Assembly: GCA_963575745.1 (NCBI GenBank)
Contig: CAUYUJ010017969.1
Span: forward strand, 95,001 to 132,500
Length of the DNA: 37,500 nt
From: Prorocentrum cordatum
Taxonomy: Eukaryota > Sar > Dinophyceae > Prorocentrales > Prorocentraceae
Direction: 5' to 3'
Numbering within the stretch: the first letter of the stretch is position 1; every line of letters begins with the position of its first letter. Under the pieces are notes generated by a model, which was not told where the DNA came from, searched no databases, and saw only the letters and a list, made by a program, of their open reading frames with translations. Of the stretch, positions 10,994-20,541 are shown piece by piece. The position numbers were made by a program, and so were the translations under genes.

Positions 10994-11160
10994 TGGAGTC
11001 CGACTAGACGGGTTCGAAAGATCGAACTGCATCGCCGACGCATCGCCGATGCATCGGCGACGTCGACGGGGATAACATCAAACTCCACGTCGCACCGCAC
11101 TGGCGATGCAACGGCGATGCGGCGCGATCCTTCGACTCCATCCGCTCGGGCCCCGTCTGG
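10994..11160. repeat. Palindrome-bearing dispersed repeat, copy 2
   Basis: Partner of 9262-9440. It contains a perfect 18-bp palindrome, TCGCCGATGCATCGGCGA, at 11043-11060, next to a further TCGCCGA-CGCATCGCCGA repeat. Confidence 0.7.
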
Positions 11161-11619
11161 GTGGTGTAAAGTTGTGTTGGGCGTGTCCTCCTGCAGGCGG
11201 GTTTTGAACGAAAATGAATAATAGTGGAAAGTGCCCAACAAATGATCCGAAATACTCAAAACATCGTCCACCGACGATTTTTGAACTATGAACTACTTTC
11301 GAATATTCCTTCTGTAAAGGGACAGGCCCGACTGAAAAGTGCGGAAGCGGACCGACCGTATCGAGACGGCCCCGCGCCAGGCCTGCTGCGGTCGCCTCGG
11401 GGCCGACGGCGCGCAGGAACGCCGGCTGCAGCGGGGCGGTGCTCCCCCGGACCAAGGGCGCGAGGGCCGCCAGGCGCTGGAAGGTCCTGCGGCCGCCGAG
11501 TACGGTGCCGAGGACCTGTCGGCGGACGTCAGCTCAACGACAGATGGGAGACCAGGCATGCTGGCGTCGTGAAATACCCGGTGATGTACCCAACCATTTC
11601 TAAACATATGCCGGTTAGT
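11161..11619. other. No gene recognised
   Basis: 11340-11550 is GC-rich and open in several frames without a recognisable domain. The stretch ends where the TATG microsatellite begins. Confidence 0.5.
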
Positions 11620-11823
11620 ATACACATGCATGTATGTATGTATGTATGTATATGTATGTATGTATGTATGTATATGTAGGTAAATAGGTAGGCAGGTAGG
11701 TAGGTCGGTAGGTAGGTAGGTCGGTAGGCATGTTTGTATGTATGTGTGTATGTATGCTTGCATGTATGTATGTATGTACGTATGCATGTACGTATGTGTG
11801 TAACTATACAAATGTATACACAC
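11620..11823. repeat. TATG/AGGT microsatellite, left flank of retroelement
   Basis: Imperfect TATG (GTAT) repeats with an internal AGGT/CGGT patch at 11678-11728 run up to the B2 end of the retroelement. A second TATG tract begins directly beyond the A1 end at 19125, so the element seems to lie within one original microsatellite. Confidence 0.85.
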
Positions 11824-12020
11824 CGTTCTTCCACGCACGTGACCACGCCAATGGTCCGTAGCTCGTCCCCCCCCCCACGCCAACGTGCCACCGAATCGTC
11901 CCTGCCACATTCACCCCAACAGCCACGCTACGCCTCACCGAGAGCCTCGAGGGCTGCACAAGCACTGGGGGACAACAGGAAACACGTTCGGCACGCACGT
12001 CCGGAAAGGGGAAACCTGCT
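11824..12020 (-). repeat. Retroelement terminal repeat B2
   Basis: About 197 bp, similar to B1 at 12190-12393: shared GTTCTTCC, GTGACCACGCCAATGGTC, CCCTGCCACATTCACCCCAA and CACGTTCGGCAC segments. It forms the outer 3' end of the element, against the TATG microsatellite. Confidence 0.85.
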
Positions 12021-12100
12021 GAACCTGATTGGGCTACGGCACCTCAGGCAAGCGTTGAACCGGCTTCTACAGCAATGATTTGCGGGTGGCAAGCGGGTGG

Positions 12101-12189
12101 GAACCAGACCATATGTGGAACGGAAGATGGCGTTCTTTTCGCGTTTCACGGGGGTAAGGAATGACCATGCAGGTTTGTATTCGGGCATA
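12101..12189 (-). repeat. Retroelement internal repeat A2
   Basis: About 89 bp, homologous to A1 at 19043-19124: both contain TGGAACGGAAGA, a CGTTTC-CGGGG block, and end GTTTGTAT-CGGGCA. It abuts B1 exactly at 12189/12190, the junction expected to template the joined ends of a circular intermediate in Ngaro elements. About 80 bp (12021-12100) of unmatched sequence lies between A2 and B2. Confidence 0.8.
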
Positions 12190-12393
12190 CTGTTCTTCCG
12201 CGCGCGTGACCACGCCAATGGTCTATTAGCTCGTTTCCCCCCCCAGCGCGCCGCCGAATCGCCCCTGCCACATTCACCCCAACAGCCACGCTACGCCTCA
12301 CCAGGAGTCTCGAGGCCTCGAGGGCCGCACAGGCAGTGGGGGACAGCATGGAACACGTTCGGCACACACGCTCGGAAAAGGGGGAAACTTGCT
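12190..12393 (-). repeat. Retroelement internal repeat B1
   Basis: About 204 bp, direct repeat of B2 with an offset of about 366-373 bp. It overlaps the last codons and stop of the tyrosine recombinase frame at 12392, so the coding region runs to the very edge of B1. Confidence 0.85.
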
Positions 12394-13260
12394 ACACCAC
12401 CTTCTTCCTCTTTGGCTTCTGCAAATCCGTGTGGGAAATGCACTTGGACCCCCCCCACTCTAATTCCAAGGCTTGCTCTTTGCTGTTCTCTAAACTGGTA
12501 ACAATGCACCGCAAGGAGGCGCGCAGCAGTGCTAGGCCGTGCTGCGCGGCCGAGGCGGCCTGGTCCTCGGGCCGCCCCTTCACCAGGTCGGCCACAGCGC
12601 CCTCCACGTAGATCCGCGCTGCCATGGACGACGCCCGCCGGCCTGCGACGAGCATGGCCTCCATGGACGACGACTTCAGGAACAAGTCGGACGCGCCACC
12701 GCGGCGGCACGAGTACCGCGAGAACGGGCCTGGGAGGCGCAGCCCGCGCGTCAAGGTCGCCAGCGCGCTCCTCCGCTGGGCGGGCGACCTCCGCGACAGG
12801 GGCTCGTCTGCTCGCCGATGCCGCGCCACCGGTCGCAGCATCTACTTTGCGACGCGCGAACGGATGACGACGGCCTCGGCGCCATCCTTGCCTCCGCGAA
12901 CGTGCTGATCCCAGGAAAATGACCTCGCCTCGATCCAGTGCGTCCTCTGCGCGCAGGGCGAAGGCCTCGCAGTCGCGCCGCAGGCCCTCGAGGCTGATGA
13001 GACGCAAGCGCCCGACGTCGAAACCCGCCGCCGCTGCTGCAAGGCCGGCCATGGCTCCGACAATCTCGGGCGTGAGGGGCAAAGCCCGACATGCGGGCCC
13101 AGTGCAGCGCCGCGCCTTCAGCAGCGCCCGTGACAGGCCCAGGCGCCGCCGCATCCTGGGCGCCGCAGAGCCCACGCCCGCCGCTGTGTTGTTGGCGAGC
13201 GCGATGCCAGCTCCCTCGCTCCACTTTGCCTCGAGATAGCTGGCCACGAGGCTGTCGTCG
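12392..13260 (-). pseudogene. Tyrosine recombinase (integrase) of retroelement, frameshifted
   Basis: The enzyme would insert the element by recombination, using a tyrosine nucleophile. In one minus frame from about 13247 the N-terminal helical part is visible (YLEAKW...PLTPEIVGAM), then the first catalytic helix region ending EGLRRDCEAF, where the family has an Arg. Near 12890 the frame shifts: GAEAVVIRS, typical of the next strand, is in a second frame. The C-terminal catalytic part lies in a third frame from 12841: RYSCRRGGAS (12718-12689), AGRRASSMAARIYVEG, with the presumed nucleophile Tyr at 12610-12608. The usual HxxR box reads YxxR here. Two frameshifts and this substitution indicate an inactive copy. 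Confidence in the family is good; the start and exact breaks are approximate. Confidence 0.75.
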
Positions 13261-13449
13261 GCGCCCTCCCCGTCGTCGCCGAGCGCGCCGATGTCCTGGG
13301 GGCTCAGCTCACCTCGTAGCGCCTCGGGGGCTCTCGGATTGCAGCGGCTGCGCGCGCGGGCTCCGCCGCTTCAGCGCAGCAGCGGTGCCCCGCGCGGGCG
13401 CGCAGCGGCCGGTCCCGCGCCGCGCCTCCTGAGCCGCGACCCACGCCGC

Positions 13450-13730
13450 AGCTTCCTCGACGGCTCGTCCGCGGGAGTGTCCTCCGAGGCGACGTAGCCG
13501 ATGAGAGGGTGCATGTCCGCCGCGATCGCCATGGCCATCCAGCGCTTGAGAGCTGGCTGCAAGCGGCGGCTGCTGCTGCGGCCCTTCGTCGCGATGGCCG
13601 CGACCACTTGGCTGTCGACGAGATGGAACCAGCGCGAGCGATGCCGCGCGCACTTGCGCGCCTTCCAGCGCAGCGCCGCCAGCGTCGCCTGCAGCTCGCA
13701 CACGTTGATGCGCGCGCGCCTCTCGCGAGG
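13450..13730 (-). pseudogene. RNase H domain, C-terminal portion
   Basis: RNase H removes the RNA strand during reverse transcription. The visible core is INVCELQATLAALRW (catalytic Glu at about 13697), HLVDSQVV (Asp at about 13616), TKGRSSS, and GYVASEDTPADEPSR (final Asp at about 13469), in one uninterrupted frame that also carries the end of the methyltransferase. The pattern of Glu, Asp-Ser and ADEPSR matches the RNase H domain of DIRS/Ngaro-type retroelements. The first conserved Asp is not here; its expected motif lies 1.5 kb upstream, before the methyltransferase (see 15165-15225). Confidence 0.8.
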
Positions 13731-14009
13731 CCACGCCGTGCTGAGGGCCGCTCGCCACCGCCGCGCGAAAGGGGCCGGGCTCGACCGCGGCCGGCCTCTT
13801 GCGCGGTAGGGCAGGCCGCAATCGAAGCGAATGTCCGAGCCGCCCTTCTCGGCACAGCTGAAGTAAAACAGGACCAGGCGCCTCGCCTCCTCCCTGTCTG
13901 GGCAGCCAGCGCCGTCCTCGAAGGTCCCGCGCTGGTCCCAGGTCTGGCGGCACTCCCCCGGGTGCGCAAGCTCCTTGATCGCCAAGGGCCGCGCAAGAGC
14001 ACCCTCCGC

Positions 14010-14990
14010 CACGAGGACGTGCTGCGAACCCCATGCCACGGCATACACGCTGAAGCTGTTGCCGAGCAGGAAGCACCTGGCGTCCGCCGCGTCCCCTGGG
14101 TTCGAGCTCTCGTGGCTGCGGCAGTGGACCCCAATCGTTTGTTCTCTCTCCCCGGAGTTTGGCAGTCGCCCAGGCTTTTCACTTGCGAGACAGCGCGCGA
14201 GGTTTTTTTCCTCGCACAGCGCAACATGAGGAAGGAGTCGGCCTGCCAGCGGCCCTTGGCCTTGCACGAGGCAAGGGCGAGCCCGCGCGCGGCTGACGGG
14301 AAACTCGGCAGCGGCCTGCAGCACGCGAGCGCGGGGAAAGGGGCGGGCCGCCCTCTCCAGCGCCAGCTGGCGTTTTCCAGTCGAGGTCGATCGCCGAGCC
14401 TATCTCCGCGATGACCTCCAGGCAGAAACCATTGTCAACAGCGCTGCGCGGAGCGGTGAGGTGCAACTGCCAGCTGAGACAATGGGGCCGCGGCCTGCGG
14501 CGCGGGGCGAGGGCGGGCGAACAGATCAGGTAGGGCACAACCTTCATCCGCCTAGTGATCGCCTGGACGTTGGCCTCTGACATGCTCGCCGCATGCTCGA
14601 GCAGAGTGTGCAGCCTCGCTCCAAACGCCCGCCGCAGGAGGTCGAAGATCCTCGGGACCTCGAAGAACAGCGAGCTCTTGCGTGCTCGCAGCCCGTCCCC
14701 GCCCGCGCTGAGGCGTGAGAAGTCCTGGCGCGGGCTGCCGGCGCCCGCGACGCGCGCGTCGACGACCTGGCCGGAGGCGGTAACCAGGTCCTCAACGCAC
14801 GGCTCGTCTACGCGCGCAACGTCGCCCCAATCGATCGTGCCGGGCCATCGCAGCCTGACCACCCGTCTAGCCTTCGCGTCGGTCTCGGCCTTCGTGTAGG
14901 AGACCCGCGCGGGCAGCCGCGAGAAGGCCGCCGCGAGGCCCCTGGTGCCGTCGAACAGGCCGATGACGAGCGCGTTGACGACCCTGGCGA
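14010..14990 (-). pseudogene. C5 cytosine DNA methyltransferase domain in retroelement
   Basis: C5 methyltransferases transfer a methyl group from S-adenosylmethionine to cytosine in DNA. The motifs run in canonical order: motif I GLFDGTRGL (from 14961); motif IV GSPRQDFSRL at 14739-14710, where the family has Pro-Cys-Gln; motif VI LLEHAASM (Glu at 14598) where the family has Glu-Asn-Val; motif VIII RRRPRPHCLSW near 14500; motif IX-like GEREQTIG; motif X LLGNSFSV with GNS at 14063-14055. The catalytic Cys codon is CGC (Arg), one transition from TGC, and a frameshift near 14345 separates motif VIII from IX-X. The domain is therefore dead in this copy. The SM after the ENV position and the SFSV after GNS recall the DNMT3-like branch, but placement needs a phylogeny. 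It lies between RT and the rest of RNase H. Confidence 0.82.
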
Positions 14991-15164
14991 CGACCGAGGC
15001 TGGGATGCGCGGGTTGGACATCGTCCACCGGCGCCGCGGGTCCACCGGCACGTTGAGCAGCCTCGCGCCGACCCCCAGGTGCGCGGGCCGAGGCCTGGCC
15101 GAGGCCGCCTGGGCCGAGGCCGCCTGGGGCGCCGCCGGGGCCACGTGAGCACCTAGCCTCAAGC

Positions 15165-15225
15165 CCGTCGACGAGTAGACGCCGCCGCCGAACTCTGAGG
15201 CGCCCGACGCGGCGGCCATCCCGTC
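15165..15225 (-). pseudogene. Possible N-terminal strand of RNase H (first Asp motif)
   Basis: Just after the reverse transcriptase connection region the frame reads SGASEFGGGVYSS (Gly at about 15204), which fits the DAS-x-x-GGG strand that opens RNase H, with the catalytic Asp changed to Gly (GGC for GAC). The remaining catalytic motifs lie after the methyltransferase at 13697-13469. If right, the methyltransferase was inserted inside RNase H. This is inference from motif order. Confidence 0.5.
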
Positions 15226-15249
15226 GACGTGGCTGCGCAGAGAGGTGGC

Positions 15250-16650
15250 GGCCACGGGCAGCAACGTGAGGCTGAGGACCAGCTCCGCGACCATCTCGGC
15301 GTTGTAGCGCACGGCCGCGCGCGCCCCCGAGAGCGCCCAGATGGAGTTCAGCAAGCCGAACAGCGGGCGCCTGAACTCCAGGGCCCGCGCGAGCTTGCCA
15401 AGAACCGTCATGCGCACTCGCCAAGGCACGGCCTCCAGCGCCAGCGTCGCGAGGCAGAGGCCCGCCGTGGCCAGGGCCTTCTGCCGCGGCGCCGCCAGCC
15501 CCCCGCTCTCGCCGTCGACGTCCACGCCCATGCGCTCAAACCCCAGCTCGCGCAGGTGCGCCTTCTCGGCCGAATGCGCCACGCTTGCGCGCCGATAGGC
15601 CGCAAGGCGCACGCCTCCCCCGCAATCTCGGGCGCGTCGAAGTCGTCGATGTAGACCTGCCGCCGGCCGGCCTCGCGCCCGCTGCCCGCCTCGACGATTG
15701 GGCGGGCCTCGCCCTTCCGCCGCTCGAGCTCGGGCGGCAGGCCCGCCCCTGACGGCGGCGGCAGGCGGCGCTGGTGGACGGGCGCGGCCAGCATCAAGCT
15801 CATCGCGATAATCGCCGACGCGAGGTGCACCAGGCGCTCGGGGCGTCCGAAGAAGGCGCCAGGGAGTGGCCTGCCCACCGCCATGTTGGGATGCCAGGCC
15901 GCAGGTGCCCTCCAGACGAAGAGGCCCCTTTCTGGTCGTCGCCCGACCGCGGCGGCAGCTTCTCCTCGGGAAGGCGGAGCGAGACCCAGCTCGTCGAGCT
16001 GGCCAGGGCCGCCGCCTCGCCCGCGCGCGGCTTGAGCAATGCGCTGCTTGGGGCCATGTTCAAGATGAGCCTGGCGACGCGGGCGGCCCCAGGGCCCGCC
16101 GCCCCCCCCTCCTTTTCGACGGCGACGAGACCGTTGAGGAGCAGCTCGCCTCGCGCTCGGATGACCTCGGGCAGCGCCGCGGAGATCTCAAGATCAACGA
16201 GATGGACAATGAGCTCGCGCCGCGCAGCCTCGGACTCGACGTTGGCCCTCGCCGGCGGCAACGGGTCGGGCCAGTCCATCTCGGGCAGGGCGGCCTTCTC
16301 CGGTATCGAGAGCCACTCCGCCGCGTCGGGCCCCACGAAGTCTAGCGCCCCCAGCGTCGCGGCGTGCGCGGCCTGGGGCAGCCCTGGCTTGAGCTCCGCG
16401 AGCGCGCAGGGCAGCGCCATCGCAACAGGCTCGCCCGCGTAGTCGACCACCACCTCGGCTAAGGCCGCACCTGCAGAGGGAACCGATCTGCCCGAACGGC
16501 CCCCCCACGAAGCTCGCCGCGCGCTCCTGCGGGGGCGCCTGGGGCCAATGCTGCGCCTGCGACAAGCGCCAGCGGTGCGCCCAAGCCTCCATGCAGCGGC
16601 CGCAGTACAGGTAGGTGAGGCCGACCGCCGCCGACAAGAGCCAGGCCTCC
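15250..16650 (-). pseudogene. Reverse transcriptase of retroelement, frameshifted
   Basis: The enzyme would copy element RNA to DNA. In order on the minus strand: an upstream hydrophobic WLLSAAVGLTYLYCG segment (from about 16643); RT fingers with LNGLVAVEKE (to about 16109) and RLILNMAPSS (about 16070-16043); GDDQKGA (about 15943), corresponding to the first catalytic aspartates; a frameshift near 15925; AAWHPNMAVGRPLPG; the catalytic QVYIDDFD box with YIDD at 15653-15642; another frameshift near 15605; then the thumb/connection region AEKAHLRELGFERMGVDVDG and LEFRRPLFGLL. The DD of the YIDD box is intact although the frame is not. The arrangement matches RTs of dinoflagellate Ngaro/DIRS-like elements. 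Confidence 0.82.
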
Positions 16651-17506
16651 TCCATGGCCCGACGCGCGACGGGTCGACTTCGCGGGGCACAGCCGCTCCT
16701 CTTGCTGTCTGACCAGCGCCTGGCAGCCAACCTGTCAGGTAGGGGGGGCGGCAGGAGGTCGCGAGGGCGCCTGCCGCTCCCGCAAAGTATGGCCAACTGC
16801 GCTGCAAACTGCCCGCAGGAAGTACCCAGGCTGCCAGGGTGGCCCTCCGCGAGCTGCATCGATCGGATCGGGGCAGCAATGGAGGCCCTCCAGTCGAAGG
16901 CGCTCCGCTGAAGTGCTCGCCAGTCGTCGCTGCTGTCCCCGGTGGGAGGCGCCCCAACCGCGTGGCAGCCCTTTGCCCCTTCTGCCGCCGACCGGGGGCG
17001 GTCTCGCGACGACAGCATCGGCCCGCTGCCGCCAGCCGAAAACCGCGCCGCGACCTCCCTCGAGTCGCGCGCCCCGCCAGCAACGCCGCGTGCCGCCGCG
17101 CCGTGGCCCTCGAGCGGCGCGGCCAGGGCAGCGGCAGCCCCCTTCGCTGGCGCTGGGCCCGCATGGCCTGCAGCAAGCGCTTGCTGTAGTCTTTCGCCGT
17201 CTCACCCGCGTTCTTCGGCCACTTGGCCTTCGCCCCCTAACTCGGCCGCGGCGCAGGCGCCCGACCTTAAAGCTGCACCGCGCGCTGGTCTGGCGGACGC
17301 ATCCCCTTCACCGAGCCCTGCGCCGCGGGGGCAGCTGGGGCGGGCGGCCGCGCGGCCCCCGCGCCGCAGCGCCCCCCCCCCAGAGGCCTGCGCGGGGGGG
17401 CGCCAGCTGCGGGGGCGCCCCCTCTTGGCCAGACCCCTAACCTGGCATCCGCAGCTTCGCCGAGAACTCCTCCAGCCTCAACTCGCCCAGTATGCTGCGG
17501 ATTATC

Positions 17507-19020
17507 TACTCTTCCTGGCCCCTGGGCGTCGTCGGCCGGTCGCGGGCAGGGGTCAGCTCGAGCCCCTGCGCCGCGCCCCAGTGGCCGTCGCCGACCGCGA
17601 CCTGGACCGCCTTCAGGCGCTGCGTCAGCAAGTCCAGGGCCTGGGGCGTCTTGCCCTGGGGCAGGCAGTCGATCGCCTCCGACAGCGCCCGCGTCTCGCG
17701 GTAGGTCGCGGCGCCGATCTGCTGCGCTGGTTCTGCGGCAGGTTGACCGCGAGCAGTTGCTGCAGCGCGATCGCCGATGTCGGGTCGACCGACGTGCCCC
17801 CCTGGAGGCCGCCGAGGAACGACGCCATCTCGTCCAGGGTGAGCTCCGACAGCCTGCCTGGCGATTCCGTCGCCAGCTTCCTGCAGCGGGCTCGCTTCGT
17901 CGCCGGCCCGCGCGGCAGGCGCGACCCGTCCGCGCCTGAGGGCGGATCCCCGCCTGTGGAGCCCTCTGCGCAGCCCGCCGCCTGCGAAACCGACGACTTC
18001 AGGATAGCGAACAGCGCCGTCGCGAGCTCCTGCACGCAGCCGCCCGCCTCGCCCTCAGCGCCGCGCGCGGGAGGGGCGCCCCCCCGAGCGCCCGCGGGCG
18101 CAACCGCCTTCGCCGCCCTATCGGCCAGGATGTCCGCCAGGCCGCCCTTCGGCGGCTTGGCGACCGCGGCAGGGGCGTCTGCAGCTGCGCCCACTGCGCC
18201 GCGCCCCGCGGACTCCGCCGCCTCGGCGAAGCGCCCCTTCGCCTCCATCAGCTCGCGCCGCAGGGCCTCCTGGCGCGCGCGCTGGTCCGACGGGGCCTCC
18301 TCCGCATCGGCCAGGGCGCCCTGGTCCATCAGCTCGTCGAAGGGCTCAGCAGGCGGCGCCGCCCGAGCCTTCCTGCGCGGCGGGGCGCGGGGGGGCGCTC
18401 GCCGTCGTGCGCCCGCGGTCAGAGGAAGCTCGGGCCAGACCGCCTCCGCATTCAGCGCCAGGCACTCGTCGAAGGCAGCCTCGACCTCCTCGCGATCCAG
18501 GCGCGCGGCCTCCGTCGCGCGCGCCGGCTCCTCGCGCCCGCGAGGTGGCTGGGCGCCGCAGGGCGGGCCCCTGCTGATGCGCGGGAGGAGCGGCCCCCTG
18601 ATCGCGCCAGGCGCCCCGGCGTGCGACGCCCGCCAGTCCCAGTAGGCGTCGCTGCTGAACGCAGGGCCGCCCCATTACGAACAGCTCCGGCCCCTGCGAG
18701 ACGCGCGCCGCTAGCCAGAAGAAGGTGCACTGTTCGTCGCCACTCGCGTCGCGCCCGATGCTCCGGTGCACCTCTGGCGGGGCGATCGGTTCGGGCTCGA
18801 CCGACGGGCGGCTCCTGCGCATGCGACGGCGAGTGGTCTCCGTCGCAGCGGTCCTCTTCCTCGCCCGAGGGCCGTCCAATCCGCCCTCGCGCCCGGCGGC
18901 CTCGGCGGCCTCGGCCGCGGGCCTCCGGCCGAGCGGCCGCCGCGGACGGCCCCCCCTCGCACCTCGGGCAGCAGGGCGCCATGAGGCGCGGCGAGGGGGG
19001 GGGCCCTTCTGGCTCGCTCC
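17507..19020 (-). pseudogene. Gag-like first open reading frame of retroelement
   Basis: The region between A1 and the reverse transcriptase is open in shifting minus frames. It encodes Ala/Arg/Glu-rich, probably partly helical sequence (for example DQRARQEALRRELMEAKGRF near 18270) and ends, after a frameshift near 17722, with SEAIDCLPQGKTPQALDLL, QRLKAVQVAVGDGHW and LELTP before a TAG at 17507. I recognise that ending as a recurrent part of dinoflagellate retroelement proteins and take it as Gag-like. A Cys-containing stretch near 18730-18670 could be a relic nucleic-acid-binding part, but no clean CCHC knuckle is visible. The start codon is unclear. Confidence 0.55.
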
Positions 19021-19042
19021 AGACACCTCCTGCCTTCGAGCC

Positions 19043-19124
19043 AAACCAGCTCTGGAACGGAAGACGGCGTGCGTTTCACGTTTCGCGGGGAGGGCGTATG
19101 ACCAGACATGTTTGTATACGGGCA
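19043..19124 (-). repeat. Retroelement terminal repeat A1
   Basis: About 82 bp, direct repeat of A2 (12101-12189): AACCAG, TGGAACGGAAGACGGCGT, CACGTTTCGCGGGG and GTTTGTATACGGGCAC. It forms the 5' end of the element on the minus strand. Beyond it the sequence passes directly into CA/TATG microsatellite. Confidence 0.8.
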
Positions 19125-19285
19125 CACACACATATATGTATATATACATATACATATATGTGTATGTATGTATGTATGTATGTATGTATGTATGTATGTA
19201 TGTATGTATGTATGTATGTATATTTACAGATATATGTACGTGTGCGTGTGCGTGTGTGCGTGTGTGCGTGTGTGCGCGTGTGTAG
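19125..19285. repeat. TATG and GTGTGC microsatellite, right flank of retroelement
   Basis: TATA/CATA sequence, then about 17 copies of TATG (19163-19229), then GTGTGCGT repeats (19240-19282). It is the counterpart of the TATG tract on the other side of the element. Confidence 0.88.
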
Positions 19286-19659
19286 ATCGGACCGCTCACT
19301 GCAGACAAACAGGTTGAAGGACCCGATGTGCGCATGAACACCTATCAGTGCGGAATAACTCACACGCGAATGAACAATGTAAAGGCGGATGCAGAAGCAT
19401 ACACAAAGGTGCGAAGGAGGGGCAGCAACGCCGAACGCTACATTCGCCTGCAAGAACAACACCATGCGCTCGCTCCATAGCAAAACAATGCGTTGCGCTG
19501 AACGATGCAAGCGCGCGGGGCGGCATGGCCGGCCAGAGGCAGCTGAGGATGGGAGGCCACGCGGACAAACAAACAGCGCCATGCGCTGCGTGGCGCAGCG
19601 GCTCCCTGCGAAATGCGAGGCGACAGCGACGAACGCTGCGTGACGGGACAGCGCATCGC
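19286..19659. other. No gene recognised
   Basis: Mixed sequence with no domain in any frame and no similarity to other parts of the window that I could find. Confidence 0.5.
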
Positions 19660-20400
19660 GCTATGGGACCACTGCAATTTGGGATGCGGATACTTGTCGT
19701 CAGTTGCATTTCTCGTCGCGACCCCCCCAGAGCCCAAGAAATTGGCGACAACTGCGAACTTGGACTTGGAGCCCCCAAGGGAACATCGAGGTACCATCTG
19801 GATCCTCGTACAGCTCCACCCCGCGCGACCTCCCAAGACCACACCGAATAAGCAACAATTGCGCACTATGCAGCCCCCCAAGGAACCGCGAGGTCCCAAC
19901 TGGATCCCCGTATAACTCCACACTGCGTGGCCTTCCAGGAACGTGGCGACAATCGTGCACTTCGCAGCCTCCCAGGGGGCCGCGATGTCTCAGCTGGATG
20001 CTCGTACAGCTCCACTCCGCGCGACCTCCATGAACCCACGAAAAAAAACGACAATTTTCCGCACTTTGCAGCCCCCCAGGGAACTGCGAGGTCCCCACTG
20101 GGTCTCCGTATAAGTCCACGCCGCGCGACTTCCCGGGAGCCCACTACAAAGGCGACAATTGCGCACTTCGCAGCCCCCCAAAGAGTCGCGAGGTCCCAAT
20201 TGGATCCCCATGCAACTCCACTCCGCGCGACCTTCCAGGAGAAAACGAAAGTGGCAACAATCGTGCACTTCGCAGCCCCCCAGGGAGCCGCGAGGTCCCA
20301 ACTGGATCCCCGTACAACTCCACTCCGCGCTATCTCCCAGGAGCCTACGAAAGTCGCGACAATTGCGCACCTCGCCCCCCAGGGAACCGCGAGGCCTAGA
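19660..20400. repeat. ~100-bp degenerate tandem repeat
   Basis: About six to seven head-to-tail copies of a unit containing GCACTTCGCAGCCCCCCAGG, GAGGTCCCAACTGGATCC and CAACTCCACTCCGCGCGACC. The GCAGCC anchor falls at 19870, 19974, 20068, 20168 and 20272, giving spacings of 94-104 bp. The period is variable, so this is an old array. Minus-strand open frames across it are repeat artefacts. Confidence 0.88.
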
Positions 20401-20530
20401 CGGGACTTCAACGCAAACAGGACGAAGGAGAAAAGGGAGGAGGAGACAGGAGGCAGGAAGTAGGAGGCAGGAGGGGAGAGGTGAGGAAGGAGAGAGGTAG
20501 GGGGAGAAGAGAAGAGAAGGAAACTCGACC
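20400..20530. repeat. Purine-rich AGG/GGAG tract
   Basis: GGAGGAGACAGGAGGCAGGAAG-type sequence with a strong purine bias on the plus strand. It abuts the conserved motif at 20542. Confidence 0.75.
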
Positions 20531-20541
20531 AAAATGTTCTA

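Larger units (their letters stand above)
11824..19124 (-). mobile_element. Ngaro/DIRS-like retroelement carrying a DNA methyltransferase
   Basis: Reading the minus strand from 19124 to 11824, the element has a terminal repeat A1, a Gag-like region, reverse transcriptase with a YIDD box, a C5 cytosine methyltransferase, RNase H, a tyrosine recombinase, then B1, A2 and B2. Split direct repeats in this order together with a tyrosine recombinase in place of a DDE integrase define Ngaro-type YR retrotransposons. Known for the group: retrotransposons with captured methyltransferases have been reported in the dinoflagellate Symbiodinium. Seen here: the domains follow one another on one strand but in shifting frames, with breaks near 17722, 16480, 15925, 15605, 14345, 12890 and 12845. 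The PCQ cysteine and the first RNase H aspartate are lost. It is therefore a decayed, non-autonomous copy. Confidence 0.88.

Noticed and set aside
11339-11572. Gly/Arg/Ala-rich frame near the retroelement 3' end
   Set aside because: It lies outside B2 and the microsatellite, and shows no similarity to the element's proteins or any family I recognise.
19035-19056. Spliced-leader-like TTTGGCTCGAAG on the minus strand near the retroelement 5' end
   Set aside because: Only the TTTGGCTC core agrees with the leader and an extra G breaks the end; half of the 22 positions differ, so chance is likely.
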